Of a stretch of DNA of 64,000 nucleotides, positions 30,166 through 38,575 are shown one piece after another. Position numbers and translations under genes: made by a program. This stretch comes from Mycobacterium kiyosense (GTDB lineage: Bacteria > Actinomycetota > Actinomycetes > Mycobacteriales > Mycobacteriaceae), in the NCBI GenBank assembly GCA_021654635.1, contig AP025179.1, forward strand, positions 1,612,001 through 1,676,000, in the 5' to 3' direction. Positions within the stretch are counted from its first letter, which is position 1, and each line of letters begins with the position of its first letter. The notes beneath the pieces were generated by a model. That model was given only the letters and a program-made list of their open reading frames with translations, ran no database searches and was not told where the DNA came from.

Positions 30166-30947
30166 GCAACGAACTGACCCCGTTGCTCACCGGAGCGGTC
30201 ATCTTCGGCTGGGGCAGTGGCATCGTGTTCACCGCCATAGCGGTGTATCTGAGCATCCGCGATCGACGTATCCACCCGATGCTGCTGCTGTGCATCTCGG
30301 CGATGTCGTTCTCCTGGATCGAGGCGCCGTACGACTGGGCGATGTACGCGCAGTTCCCGCCGGCGCTGCCGCGGATGCCGTCGTGGTGGCCGCTGAACAT
30401 GACCTGGGGTTGGCTGCCCTCGTCGGTGCCCGTGGGCTACATCGGCTATTTCGTGCTGCCCGCGGTGATCGGCGCCGCGATCGGACAGCGGCTCAGTGCC
30501 CGGTTTGGATTACGCAGGCCGACAACGCTTCTCACGGTCGGCTTGATCGTGGGATTCTGCTGGGCCTTCGTGTTCAACGCGTTCGTCGGCGCCCGGCTCG
30601 GCGTGTTCCACTACGGCTACGTGATTCCCGGGCTCGCCGTGTTCGAGGGGACCACGCATCAGTACCCGGTCTATGACGCCATCGCGATGGGCGTGCAGAT
30701 GATGGTCTTCACGTATCTGCTCGGGCGCACAGATGCCCGGGGACGCAACGTCATCGAGAGCTGGGCCGAGAAGAAGACGGCCGGCCGGCTGCAATCGTCG
30801 CTGCTGTCCGTCGTCACCGTCATCGCGGTCGGAAACCTGATGTACGGCGCGGTCTTCGCCCCGCATCTGGTGACGAAGCTGGGTGGCTGGGTCACCTCGG
30901 GGCCCAGCGGACAGCTCTTTCCCGGCGTGCCGAACCAGCCGAGATAG
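30162..30947 (+). CDS. Spirocyclase AveC-family integral membrane protein
   Basis: 261 residues with about seven hydrophobic spans and conserved polar patches (SFSWIEAPYDWAMYAQFP, GVFHYGYVIPGLAVFEGTTHQYPVYD). It resembles the AveC-like family named after the avermectin spiroketal enzyme. In mycobacteria these occur near sterol and lipid catabolic genes; their reaction is not known. Start GTG 30162 overlaps the tiny upstream gene. A second family member is at 50666. Confidence 0.7.
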   Translation: MSNELTPLLTGAVIFGWGSGIVFTAIAVYLSIRDRRIHPMLLLCISAMSFSWIEAPYDWAMYAQFPPALPRMPSWWPLNMTWGWLPSSVPVGYIGYFVLPAVIGAAIGQRLSARFGLRRPTTLLTVGLIVGFCWAFVFNAFVGARLGVFHYGYVIPGLAVFEGTTHQYPVYDAIAMGVQMMVFTYLLGRTDARGRNVIESWAEKKTAGRLQSSLLSVVTVIAVGNLMYGAVFAPHLVTKLGGWVTSGPSGQLFPGVPNQPR

Positions 30948-30969
30948 GACGCGGGGTTATCCCGCCGGT

Positions 30970-32733
30970 TCAACTCGGCACAGCCGACTTGCCCTTACTC
31001 AAGGTGTCCAGCAGCTGCCGGTAGGGCCCGAGGAGATAAACGGTGTCACCGGCGCGCAGAGTCGCGTGATGGCGTGGGTGCACGGTGGGTGCGGCGTTGG
31101 CCCGCTCGACCGCGACGACCCGGGTGTGGGTGGGCAGTTCGGACAGCCGCACTCCGTCGAGTCCGCTGTCGGGCGCCACGTGAATAGCGCCGACCACGAA
31201 TGACCGCAGCCCCACCGAGAAGGTGTCCACCACCTGCAGGCCGATGGCGGCGCCGATGAACCAGGGTGCGGCCAGCTCGACCGTGGAGCGGGCATTGACG
31301 AAGCCGAATCGGCGCGCCAGCGCGAACCCCAGGGAGCGGTCGAAGACCCGCAACACCAGCGGAATCTCGGGCCACCGATGCAACGGGCCCACCCGGCGGC
31401 CGTGCAGCTGGGCCAGGATCATCCCGGTTTCGATGTTGACCATGTCGTCGTGGGTCAGCACGGCGACCGCGCGGGCTCGATCGACCCGCGCGGACAGCAA
31501 GGTCTGAGTCAGCTTGGCGTCGCCGATGATGACCGGGACGTCGAGGTCGTGCGCCTCGGCCAGGTACGGGTTTTCCTCGTCGATCTCGATTACCGCGACG
31601 TCGTGGCCGGCGGCTACCAGATCGCCGACCACGCGTATCCCCAGCGCGCTCAGACCGATCACGACGATGTGGTTGCGCAGCCGAGCGATCCGGCGGCCGC
31701 TGGCGATCCGGACGAATCGGCGCGACAACAGCACGTCGGCCACGAAGGAGACCAGCAGCGCGACGGTGATCAAACCGACGAACATCATCCCGGTGGCGAA
31801 CAGCCGGAGCCAGGTCGGTTGGTGCATGAAGCTGTAGTCGCCGTAGCCAGTGGTGCTGATCGACTCGACGGTGAAGTACATCGCGTCGATCCACCCCATC
31901 CGGGGGTTGCGGTAGCCGAGCCGCAATACCACGGTCGAGGCCAGCATCAGCGCGGCAATCACTCCCACCAGGGGGTAGAACGCCGGGTTGATGTCGTTAC
32001 GGAACGCGCGGACGCTGTCGACGGCGCGTCGCAGCGCCACCAGATGAGGGCGTTCCCCAGGCGGGCGCGGGACGTCGAAGCCATGAGCGGCCACCTCCTC
32101 GGCGGTACCGATCAGCACTGTCCAGTCTCCGCTGTGGACGCTGAGGTCGCGGTCCGGGCATGCCTCCAATTCCCCTGGGGCCGGCGACTTTTCGCCTCGG
32201 ATGACTGCCACCGGTGTCAGTTCGCCGTAGAGTTCGCGCAGCGTGGCGTTCTTCCTCGCCGAGAGACCGACGACGACGAACCCGGTCCCGGCGATCGTCA
32301 GTGGGTGGCAGCCGTGGCCCACGCAGGCTTCGACCACCGACGGCGCCGCGAGTTCGGCCACGTCGAACATCGCCCCCGAGACGTCGCTGTCGGCGAACGC
32401 CTTGCGCAGGATGTCATCGGATAACCGGGCCACCACACGGATATCGGGGTTGGCTTTGTCCGCGAGCAGCGCCACCTCGAGATTCACTGAATCGTCACTG
32501 CCTGCGCAGACGACGGCGCGCGCCTGCGTGATACCCGCTCGGCCCAGGCCGCTCTTGGTGCCGGTCCGCGTGGTGTCCTCGAGTCTGACGACGGTCGCAC
32601 CGGCGGCTTGCAGCTCATCGACGATCGTCATGGCCAGCGCGTCGTCGCCGCTGACGATGATGTGGTCGGTGCGCATCTGGAAGCCGCTCTTACTCCCGCC
32701 AGTGCGGAGCCGAAGTTGGGATGGGGGCCTCAT
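30970..32733 (-). CDS. Potassium channel with RCK/TrkA-N domains on both sides of the pore
   Basis: About 587 residues. The N-terminal NAD-binding RCK-like domain (HIIVSGDDALAMTIVDEL) is followed by a two-span pore with the selectivity filter TTGYGDY, then a second RCK domain (NHIVVIGLSALGIRVVGDL) and a TrkA-C-like tail. It should pass K+ under control of nucleotide binding. ATG 32733 was chosen; a further ATG at the TDHIIVSG segment (about 32676) would also keep all domains. It stands alone on the minus strand. Confidence 0.8.
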   Translation of the reverse strand: MRPPSQLRLRTGGSKSGFQMRTDHIIVSGDDALAMTIVDELQAAGATVVRLEDTTRTGTKSGLGRAGITQARAVVCAGSDDSVNLEVALLADKANPDIRVVARLSDDILRKAFADSDVSGAMFDVAELAAPSVVEACVGHGCHPLTIAGTGFVVVGLSARKNATLRELYGELTPVAVIRGEKSPAPGELEACPDRDLSVHSGDWTVLIGTAEEVAAHGFDVPRPPGERPHLVALRRAVDSVRAFRNDINPAFYPLVGVIAALMLASTVVLRLGYRNPRMGWIDAMYFTVESISTTGYGDYSFMHQPTWLRLFATGMMFVGLITVALLVSFVADVLLSRRFVRIASGRRIARLRNHIVVIGLSALGIRVVGDLVAAGHDVAVIEIDEENPYLAEAHDLDVPVIIGDAKLTQTLLSARVDRARAVAVLTHDDMVNIETGMILAQLHGRRVGPLHRWPEIPLVLRVFDRSLGFALARRFGFVNARSTVELAAPWFIGAAIGLQVVDTFSVGLRSFVVGAIHVAPDSGLDGVRLSELPTHTRVVAVERANAAPTVHPRHHATLRAGDTVYLLGPYRQLLDTLSKGKSAVPS

Positions 32734-33031
32734 CGTTTGATGAATTGAGAACCTGACTTTACACCTGCCGGCCCAGCGGTCGCCGGGAGCTGGGCAACTA
32801 CAACGTCGTGCTGGTCGGCACGAGAACGCCGTCCTGATCGTGGTGGGCGATGTCGACACCAACTCGCTGGTCGGCGAGGCGCTCGGATCGGTGCCCGGGG
32901 CCGTCTCCACGCGCCAAGGCCGAAGTGCCGACCGAAGACCGAGGTCACTTCTTCGACACAATCTCGCTACGGTCCTACCCCGCCGGCAGCACTGGGCGCC
33001 ACCATGAATGCAGCCGACAGGGGAGGCATTC
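32734..33031 (+). other. 298-bp stretch without an intact gene; possible decayed coding remnant
   Basis: No complete gene is seen. One plus-strand frame from 32819 reads HENAVLIVVGDVDTNSLVGE, which resembles the strand and helix around the DNAxLVVVGD motif of M16 peptidases, but there are stops and frame changes on both sides. It may be a remnant or chance. The last 30 bp carry the ribosome-binding site of the lipoprotein gene. Confidence 0.3.
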
Positions 33032-33520
33032 TTGATACGGAAAGTGATCTTGGCGACGCTCGTTGCCGGCTGCCTGCTGAATCCACTGTCCGCGCCGGCC
33101 AAGGCGGACCCGACGTGTGCGGTGAACCTCGCCGCTCCCGAGATCACGGCGGCGATCAAGACGCTGCCGGCCCTGCCGAACAACGCCCCGTGGGATGCCA
33201 AGCCAAACAGCTTCGACCCGAGTAGCAACTACAACCCTTGCTCCACCTTGTCGACGGTGATCATCACCGTCACCGGTGCCACCGGGAGTTCACCCGATCT
33301 GGCGTTGCTGTTCCACAAGGGCGCCTTCGCCGGCGTCGCCACCTCGAAGGCCTACCCGTTCACCTCGCTGAACAAGGCCAAGACCACCGATGACACCGTC
33401 GCCCTGGACTACAAAGACGGCAGCAACGTCTGCACCGCGTGTCCCGGACCCACCACCACGGTGCGGTTCCAATGGCGTGGCAGTCAGGCGGTGGCGCTGG
33501 ACCCGCTGCCGACGTGGTAG
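33032..33520 (+). CDS. LppP/LprE family lipoprotein
   Basis: 162 residues. Signal peptide IRKVILATLVAGC with lipobox LVAGC, then a compact secreted domain with four Cys (DPTCAVNL, NYNPCSTL, NVCTACPG). TTG 33032 is chosen because GGGGAGG lies five bases upstream and it gives a clean lipoprotein signal. Lipid-anchored to the outer face of the cytoplasmic membrane. The function of the family is unknown. Confidence 0.78.
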   Translation: MIRKVILATLVAGCLLNPLSAPAKADPTCAVNLAAPEITAAIKTLPALPNNAPWDAKPNSFDPSSNYNPCSTLSTVIITVTGATGSSPDLALLFHKGAFAGVATSKAYPFTSLNKAKTTDDTVALDYKDGSNVCTACPGPTTTVRFQWRGSQAVALDPLPTW

Positions 33521-33589
33521 AGCCACCGGCCTGACCCGGCGCTTGGACATTCGGTCCGGGCCGGACAAGATGTAGGCGGAATGGATGCA

Positions 33590-33616
33590 TGTGCGCCTGA
33601 CGGTGTCGGGCGCACA
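33590..33616 (+). terminator. Hairpin without T-tract (candidate terminator)
   Basis: Arms TGTGCGCC and GGCGCACA pair perfectly (8 bp) around an 11-base loop, 70 bp after the lipoprotein stop. No T-run follows, as is common in mycobacteria. Confidence 0.35.
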
Positions 33617-33642
33617 CCTGCCGCAGCGCTGAGGTCAAGATC

Positions 33643-34590
33643 ATGTACGTTCGCCACCAAGCCCGACCGGATCGGAGCCTACTTCAGCGTGTGAGGCGTT
33701 GCAGCGCAGTGCTGTCCGTGGCCGTCGCCGCGCTGGGGCTGATACCCCGGGCGGAATCGGCCGCGACCACGCTGCCCGCTGCCCCGCCGCCGCCCGGCGC
33801 CCCGGCCGTCCCTGCCGCCCCCGCCCTGGCGTCGGACCCGGCGCTGCTGGCCCGGGACCTGGTGGCAGACGAGCAGACGCTGCGTGACCCGTCGGCGTCG
33901 GAGGCCGCGCTGCAGGCGGCGGCGATCCGTGAGCAGGCTGCCTACCGTGCCATCGGGCGCCACCCCGAGTGGGACTCGACGGTGCGCTCCGTCGTTCCGG
34001 CCTCGCTCTCTGGAATCTACGACCTCAACATCGATGCTCGTCACCACCTGCAGGCCCTCAACGCCGGTGAAGCCAAACCCACCCTGCCCGCGTGGCGCAT
34101 CGACCCGCCGGCCCCCGCCGACGAACTGCTGGGTTACTACCGCGCCGCGGAGGCAGCCACCGGCGTCAACTGGAATTACCTGGCGGCGATCAACATGGTC
34201 GAAACCGACTTCGGCCGCATCTCCGGAACCAGCACCGCCGGCGCGCAGGGCCCTATGCAGTTCCTGCCCTCGACGTTCGCCTCTTACGGCGACGGCGGAG
34301 ACATCCATTCGCCGCGGGACAGCATCATGGCGGCCGGTCGCATGCTGGCGGCCAACGGTTTCGCCGCCGACCACGACCGCGCCATCTTCAGCTACAACCA
34401 CTCGAACAATTACGTCGGAGCGGTCGACGACTATGCCGCCGCGATGGCCGCCGACCCGGCCGCCTTCGCCGCCTACCATCGCTGGGACGTCTACTATCTG
34501 ACCACTTCGGGTGACGTGCTGCTGCCGGTGGGATACGTTGCATCCGAGCGGATCCCGGCGACCGACTACCTCGCGTCACACCCGCAGTAG
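33643..34590 (+). CDS. Secreted lytic murein transglycosylase (SLT fold)
   Basis: 315 residues. N-terminal signal peptide (RRCSAVLSVAVAALGLIPRAESA), Ala/Pro-rich linker, then a goose-lysozyme-like domain with the catalytic Glu in NMVETDFGRISG, followed by AGAQGPMQFLPSTF and SYNHSNNYV. It cleaves glycan strands of peptidoglycan to anhydro-muramic ends. GAGG sits eight bases before ATG 33643. Confidence 0.87.
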   Translation: MYVRHQARPDRSLLQRVRRCSAVLSVAVAALGLIPRAESAATTLPAAPPPPGAPAVPAAPALASDPALLARDLVADEQTLRDPSASEAALQAAAIREQAAYRAIGRHPEWDSTVRSVVPASLSGIYDLNIDARHHLQALNAGEAKPTLPAWRIDPPAPADELLGYYRAAEAATGVNWNYLAAINMVETDFGRISGTSTAGAQGPMQFLPSTFASYGDGGDIHSPRDSIMAAGRMLAANGFAADHDRAIFSYNHSNNYVGAVDDYAAAMAADPAAFAAYHRWDVYYLTTSGDVLLPVGYVASERIPATDYLASHPQ

Positions 34591-34598
34591 TCGTGCGG

Positions 34599-34832
34599 TC
34601 AGGTCATGCAGACGTTGGAGAACAGCAGCACCGGCCACGACACGATCGAGCCCAGGAAGGAGACAACCAGGTCGGCGCCGTGCATCTGATGCAGGTGCTC
34701 GGTGTGCGTCGACGACCAGATCAGTCCCACGATGAAGTACGGGATGCCGAGCATGATGGCCAGGCCTATCAGCTCGGCGATGGTCAGCTTGTAGTTGAGT
34801 AGGTCACGAAGCCTGCTGAGCATGGTCTGCAT
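34599..34832 (-). CDS. Small membrane protein, paralogue of the 35901 gene
   Basis: 77 residues with two hydrophobic spans and the pattern RLRDLLNYKLTIAELIGLA..IPYFIVGLIWSSTH. The same pattern (RLRRILSYQVSIAALIEVA..LPYLTIGLVWAALH) is in the small protein on the other side of the MpaB-type oxygenase gene. Divergent from that oxygenase. Unknown function; a small partner of the oxygenase is a fair guess. Confidence 0.65.
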   Translation of the reverse strand: MQTMLSRLRDLLNYKLTIAELIGLAIMLGIPYFIVGLIWSSTHTEHLHQMHGADLVVSFLGSIVSWPVLLFSNVCMT

Positions 34833-34964
34833 CGGTGCACAATGTCCTGATCTGCGGCGGTCAGTTTCTATGTTAATGATAATTCCGCAGGCTGATTGCT
34901 CGCCACCCCGCGCTCGCGATAGGTTTGATCAGTCCGAAGTGTCGTCAAGCTGGGGGTTGGGTTA

Positions 34965-35885
34965 ATGACTGTTTCGCGCGAGCCCGCCGATCCCGCAGCT
35001 CCCGCTGTCGCGCGGTCCGCGCTCACCCTCGAGGAGACGCGGATCCGCGCCAGGCGGCAAACGGCTCGCTGGACCGACGCGCCGGTGGACGTCCGCGAGG
35101 CGATGGACTTCTGGGCGTTCGCCGCCGGGGCTGCGAACGTGATCATGCAGCTGTCGTGGCCCGAGGTGGGCCACGGCGTGGTGGAGTCGAAAGTGGATTC
35201 GGGCAACCTGCTCAAGCATCCCTGGAAGCGCGCCCGCACCACTTTCCAGTATCTGGCGGTCGCGGTCTTCGGATCCGAGCGCGATCGAGCCGCGTACCGC
35301 GCTGCCGTCGACGGGGCGCACCGGCAGGTCAGGTCAACGCCGGACAGTCCGGTTCGCTACAACGCGTTCGACCCCGAACTGCAGATGTGGGTGGCGGCGT
35401 GCCTTTTCGTGGGGCTGGAAGACACGTATCAGCTGCTGCGCGGACCGATGAATTCCGAACAGGCCGAACAGTTCTATCGATCCGCCTGGACGCTGGGTAC
35501 CACCCTGCAAGTCCGCGAGGAGCAGTGGCCACCGACGCGCGCGGCCTTCGACGACTACTGGGTCAACGCCTGCGCGCGTGTGCACATCGACGACGTGGTC
35601 GGCGACTATCTGCGGCAGCTGATCGACCTGCGGATGATCAACCCGTTGCTGCGGTTGCCTTTTCACCGTTTACTGAAGTTCCTCACGGTCGGCTTTCTGG
35701 CCCCGGTGTTTCGGGAGGCACTCGGGGTCTCATGGAGCGTTGCCAAACAACGGCGCTTCGAATGGCTGTTCCTGCTGGTGGCTTTCGTCAACCGCTTCCT
35801 GCCGCCGTTCGTCCGGCAGGGCGGCAGTCATGTGTTGTTGGCCGACGTCCGCCACCGGGTGCGCCGGAACCGTCGGTTGATCTGA
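34965..35885 (+). CDS. Oxygenase MpaB family protein (DUF2236)
   Basis: 306 residues, alpha-helical. It has the family marks MDFWAFAAGAANVIMQLSWPEVGHGVVES, YLAVAVFGSE and the NAFDPELQMWVAACLF motif near which the haem-binding His/Arg of related latex-clearing enzymes lie. It is probably a haem oxygenase acting on lipid-like substrates. The first of two adjacent plus-strand genes; the small membrane protein follows almost at once. Confidence 0.8.
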   Translation: MTVSREPADPAAPAVARSALTLEETRIRARRQTARWTDAPVDVREAMDFWAFAAGAANVIMQLSWPEVGHGVVESKVDSGNLLKHPWKRARTTFQYLAVAVFGSERDRAAYRAAVDGAHRQVRSTPDSPVRYNAFDPELQMWVAACLFVGLEDTYQLLRGPMNSEQAEQFYRSAWTLGTTLQVREEQWPPTRAAFDDYWVNACARVHIDDVVGDYLRQLIDLRMINPLLRLPFHRLLKFLTVGFLAPVFREALGVSWSVAKQRRFEWLFLLVAFVNRFLPPFVRQGGSHVLLADVRHRVRRNRRLI

Positions 35886-35900
35886 ATGGAGCACGCGACG

Positions 35901-36152
35901 ATGGATCGGCTCCGCCGGATTTTGAGCTACCAGGTCAGCATCGCCGCGCTGATCGAGGTGGCACTGTGGCTGGCGCTGCCCTACCTGACCATCGGGTTGG
36001 TCTGGGCCGCACTGCATCCCACGCAGGTCGAGCAGATCGAGGAGCGGCTGGCCAGGGTGGCGCCGGCCGGTGCCGACCTCGGCGCGTTCGGGTTGGTGAC
36101 GGTCTTGTGGCCGGCTTCGCTGCAGATCGCTGCGGCCTGCCCCGCGTCCTGA
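35901..36152 (+). CDS. Small membrane protein, paralogue of the 34599 gene
   Basis: 83 residues from ATG 35901 (GGAG eight bases upstream, and the start aligns with the paralogue); ATG 35886 is possible. Two hydrophobic spans. It lies 15 bp after the MpaB-type gene and is probably co-expressed with it. Confidence 0.6.
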   Translation: MDRLRRILSYQVSIAALIEVALWLALPYLTIGLVWAALHPTQVEQIEERLARVAPAGADLGAFGLVTVLWPASLQIAAACPAS

Positions 36153-36274
36153 ATTCGGTTGGTAGAAGGAATACAAACTAACGACCATGTTCGCGGGGAT
36201 GCCGTGGCGGGCGCCGTCGTCGTGAAGTGCTGCCGTTGCTGCGGAATCGTCTCGATTGACGGCTACTTGGCATA

Positions 36275-36288
36275 GTGTGACGTCACAC
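36275..36288. promoter_or_regulatory. Perfect 14-bp palindrome GTGTGACGTCACAC (candidate operator)
   Basis: Lies in the 238-bp gap before the LLM gene at 36391. Just after it, 36306-36361 reads as a hydrophobic peptide (LALIAVIAIIVVMYASSIFH, then stop) with no start codon in its own frame. A GTG at 36277 would read MTSHR into it after a one-base shift, so a tiny broken membrane gene is possible. Confidence 0.45.
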
Positions 36289-36390
36289 CGACCCTCGGGC
36301 TAGCGCTGATTGCCGTCATCGCGATCATTGTGGTGATGTACGCCAGCAGTATCTTCCACTGAGCGGCACGTCAGTCGAGGAGAGGCGGGG

Positions 36391-37413
36391 ATGAAAGTAC
36401 ATCTGCAAGTCGAAGGCCACCCGGACAAAGTCCGTGCCAGCGCCCGGGCGATCGCCGACACCGGAGCCGACGGTCTGTTCACCTTCGAGGGCCCGCACGA
36501 CGTCTTCTTCCCGCTGGTCGTGGCGGCGGGGGAGACCGAGCTGGAGCTGATGACCAACGTCGCGATCGCCGGCCCGCGCAGCCCCGTTCATCTCGCGCAT
36601 TCCGCTTACGACCTGCAGGTTTACAGTCGCGGCCGGTTCCGGCTCGGCCTGGGCTCGCAGATCCGGGCGCACATCGAGAAGCGGTACGGCAGCCAGTGGG
36701 GTAGGCCGGCGGCCCGGATGGCCGAGACCGTCTCGGCGATCAAGGCGATCTTCGCCAACTGGGAGGGCCAGGCGCCGCTGAAGTTTCGTGGCGAGTTCCA
36801 CACCCACACCTTGATGCCACCCAACTTCAATCCGGGCCCGAACCCGTACGGTCCGCCGCCGGTGCTGCTGGGCGCGCTCGGTCCGGTGATGACCCGTAAG
36901 GCGGCCGAAGTCGCCGACGGGCTGCTGATGATGCCGTTCAACAGTGCGCGGCACCTGGCGCAGCGGACTTCGCCCGCACTGGCCGAAGGCCTGCAAAGCT
37001 CCGGGCGAGCCCTGACCGACCTGCAGGTGATCGCGCAGGCGATGGTGGCCGTCGGCGGTACCGAGACCGAGCTGGCGACTGCGATCGACGGCGTGGCGAC
37101 GCTGATCGCCTTCTACGGTTCGACGCCCAATTATCGGCCGGTGCTCGACGTGGAGGGCTGGGGGGAGCTGCAACCGCGCCTCAACGCACTGTCCAAGGTG
37201 GGTGATTACGCTGCCATGCGCGCCTTGATCAGTGACGACATGGTGCGCACCATCGGCATCGTCGGCACCCCGCACGACTGCGCAGCCGAGATCGAGAAGC
37301 GGTTCGGTGCAATGGCTTCCGATATCTGTTGCTACTTCCCGGGCTACACGCCCAGCGCGCGGGACCTCGCCGACCTGGTCGCCGGGCTGCACGCCGGCCA
37401 GGTGCTGACATGA
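36391..37413 (+). CDS. LLM-class F420-dependent oxidoreductase
   Basis: 340 residues of the F420-type luciferase-like family: GADGLFTFEGPHDVFFPL, ELMTNVAIAGPRSPVHLAHSAYDLQ, RFRLGLGSQIRAHIEKRYG and IVGTPHDCAAEIEKRFG. Good GGAGAGG before ATG 36391. The stop overlaps the ATG of the acyl-CoA-dehydrogenase-like gene (ATGA). It probably works with that enzyme on a hydrophobic catabolic intermediate. Confidence 0.87.
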   Translation: MKVHLQVEGHPDKVRASARAIADTGADGLFTFEGPHDVFFPLVVAAGETELELMTNVAIAGPRSPVHLAHSAYDLQVYSRGRFRLGLGSQIRAHIEKRYGSQWGRPAARMAETVSAIKAIFANWEGQAPLKFRGEFHTHTLMPPNFNPGPNPYGPPPVLLGALGPVMTRKAAEVADGLLMMPFNSARHLAQRTSPALAEGLQSSGRALTDLQVIAQAMVAVGGTETELATAIDGVATLIAFYGSTPNYRPVLDVEGWGELQPRLNALSKVGDYAAMRALISDDMVRTIGIVGTPHDCAAEIEKRFGAMASDICCYFPGYTPSARDLADLVAGLHAGQVLT

Positions 37414-38567
37414 ACCCGGCCAACCCGGAGCCGCCGACGGATCGCCGGGACACCGAGATCGAGCGGCTCGCCGAGAAGATCGCGCTGACGGCCCGGGAGA
37501 TGGCGCCGCAGATCGACCGGGAGCGCCGGCTCCCGTCGCCATTGGTGACGCAGTTGACCGAGGCCGGGTTGCTGCGGGCCACCATGCCGCGCGAAGTCGA
37601 CGCGCTGGAGCTCTCGCCGGCGACGGCACTGCGGTGTGCCGAAACCCTCGCCCGCGGTGACGCGGCGACCGGCTGGTGTGTGTCGATCGCAATCACCAGC
37701 GCGTTACTGGTCGCCTATCTGCCGGACGGCACCCGCGGCGAGATGTTCGGTGGCGGCGGGGGTATCGCCGCCGGGGTGTGGGCCCCACGCGGCACCGCGA
37801 CGTCGGTCGACGGCGGGGTGCGGGTGACCGGCCGCTGGCCCTTCTGCAGCGGAATCACCCACGCCGACATGATGTTTGCCGGCTGCATCGTCGACGAAGC
37901 GCCGGTCCCGTCGGTCGTCGCACTGCCCAAGGCGGATTTGCAGGTCCTGGACACCTGGCACACTCTGGGCCTGCGCGGCACCGGCAGCCACGACACCGTC
38001 GCCAACGACGTCTTCGTGCCGGCCGACCGGGTGTTGTCGCTGTTCGACGGCCCGGTGCTCGACCGTCCGCTCTATCGCTTCCCGGTCTTCGGGTTCTTCG
38101 CGTTGTCGATCGGTGCGGCGGCGCTGGGCAATGCCCGGGCAGCGATCGACGACCTGGTCGAACTGGCCGGGGCGAAAAAGGGACTCGGGTCGACCCGCAC
38201 CCTGGCCCAGCGCCCGGCAACGCAGGCCGCCGTCGCGACGGCCGACGCGGCCCTGAGCGCGGCACGGCTGTTCTACTACCAGGCGATCGAGGAGGCGTGG
38301 CAGGCCAGCCAGCAGCCCGGCCCGGTGTCGGTACAGTTGCGCAACCGGTTGCGCCTGGCAGCCACCCACGCCACCCGGACTGCCGCCGACGTGGTGCGCA
38401 GCATGTACGAAATGGCAGGTGGCACAGCGATTTACGACACTTCTGCGCTGCAGCGACGGTTTCGCGACGCCTTTACCGCCACCGCGCACTTTCAGGTCAA
38501 CGAGGCGTCCCGCGAGCTGCCCGGACGTATCCTGCTCGGCCAGCAGGCCGACGCTTCGATGTTGTGA
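37410..38567 (+). CDS. Acyl-CoA dehydrogenase-fold flavoprotein, HsaA-like hydroxylase type
   Basis: 385 residues. N-terminal helical domain (AREMAPQIDRERRLPSPLVTQLTEAGLLR), then GDAATGWCVSIAITSA, RVTGRWPFCSGITHADMM and LGLRGTGSHDTVANDVFVP, the pattern of flavin-dependent hydroxylases related to HsaA rather than of true acyl-CoA dehydrogenases. It would hydroxylate an aromatic or steroid ring using reduced flavin from a partner. Coupled to the LLM gene upstream and 8 bp before another LLM gene. Confidence 0.8.
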   Translation: MNPANPEPPTDRRDTEIERLAEKIALTAREMAPQIDRERRLPSPLVTQLTEAGLLRATMPREVDALELSPATALRCAETLARGDAATGWCVSIAITSALLVAYLPDGTRGEMFGGGGGIAAGVWAPRGTATSVDGGVRVTGRWPFCSGITHADMMFAGCIVDEAPVPSVVALPKADLQVLDTWHTLGLRGTGSHDTVANDVFVPADRVLSLFDGPVLDRPLYRFPVFGFFALSIGAAALGNARAAIDDLVELAGAKKGLGSTRTLAQRPATQAAVATADAALSAARLFYYQAIEEAWQASQQPGPVSVQLRNRLRLAATHATRTAADVVRSMYEMAGGTAIYDTSALQRRFRDAFTATAHFQVNEASRELPGRILLGQQADASML

Positions 38568-38575
38568 GACATGTG

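Noticed and set aside
32734..33228. N-terminal extension of the potassium channel
   Set aside because: Runs through the lipoprotein gene on the other strand; low-complexity residues without similarity.
33554..33566. GTCCGGGCCGGAC palindrome as an operator
   Set aside because: Pure G/C palindromes of this kind are expected often in this base composition, and no regulator gene is adjacent.
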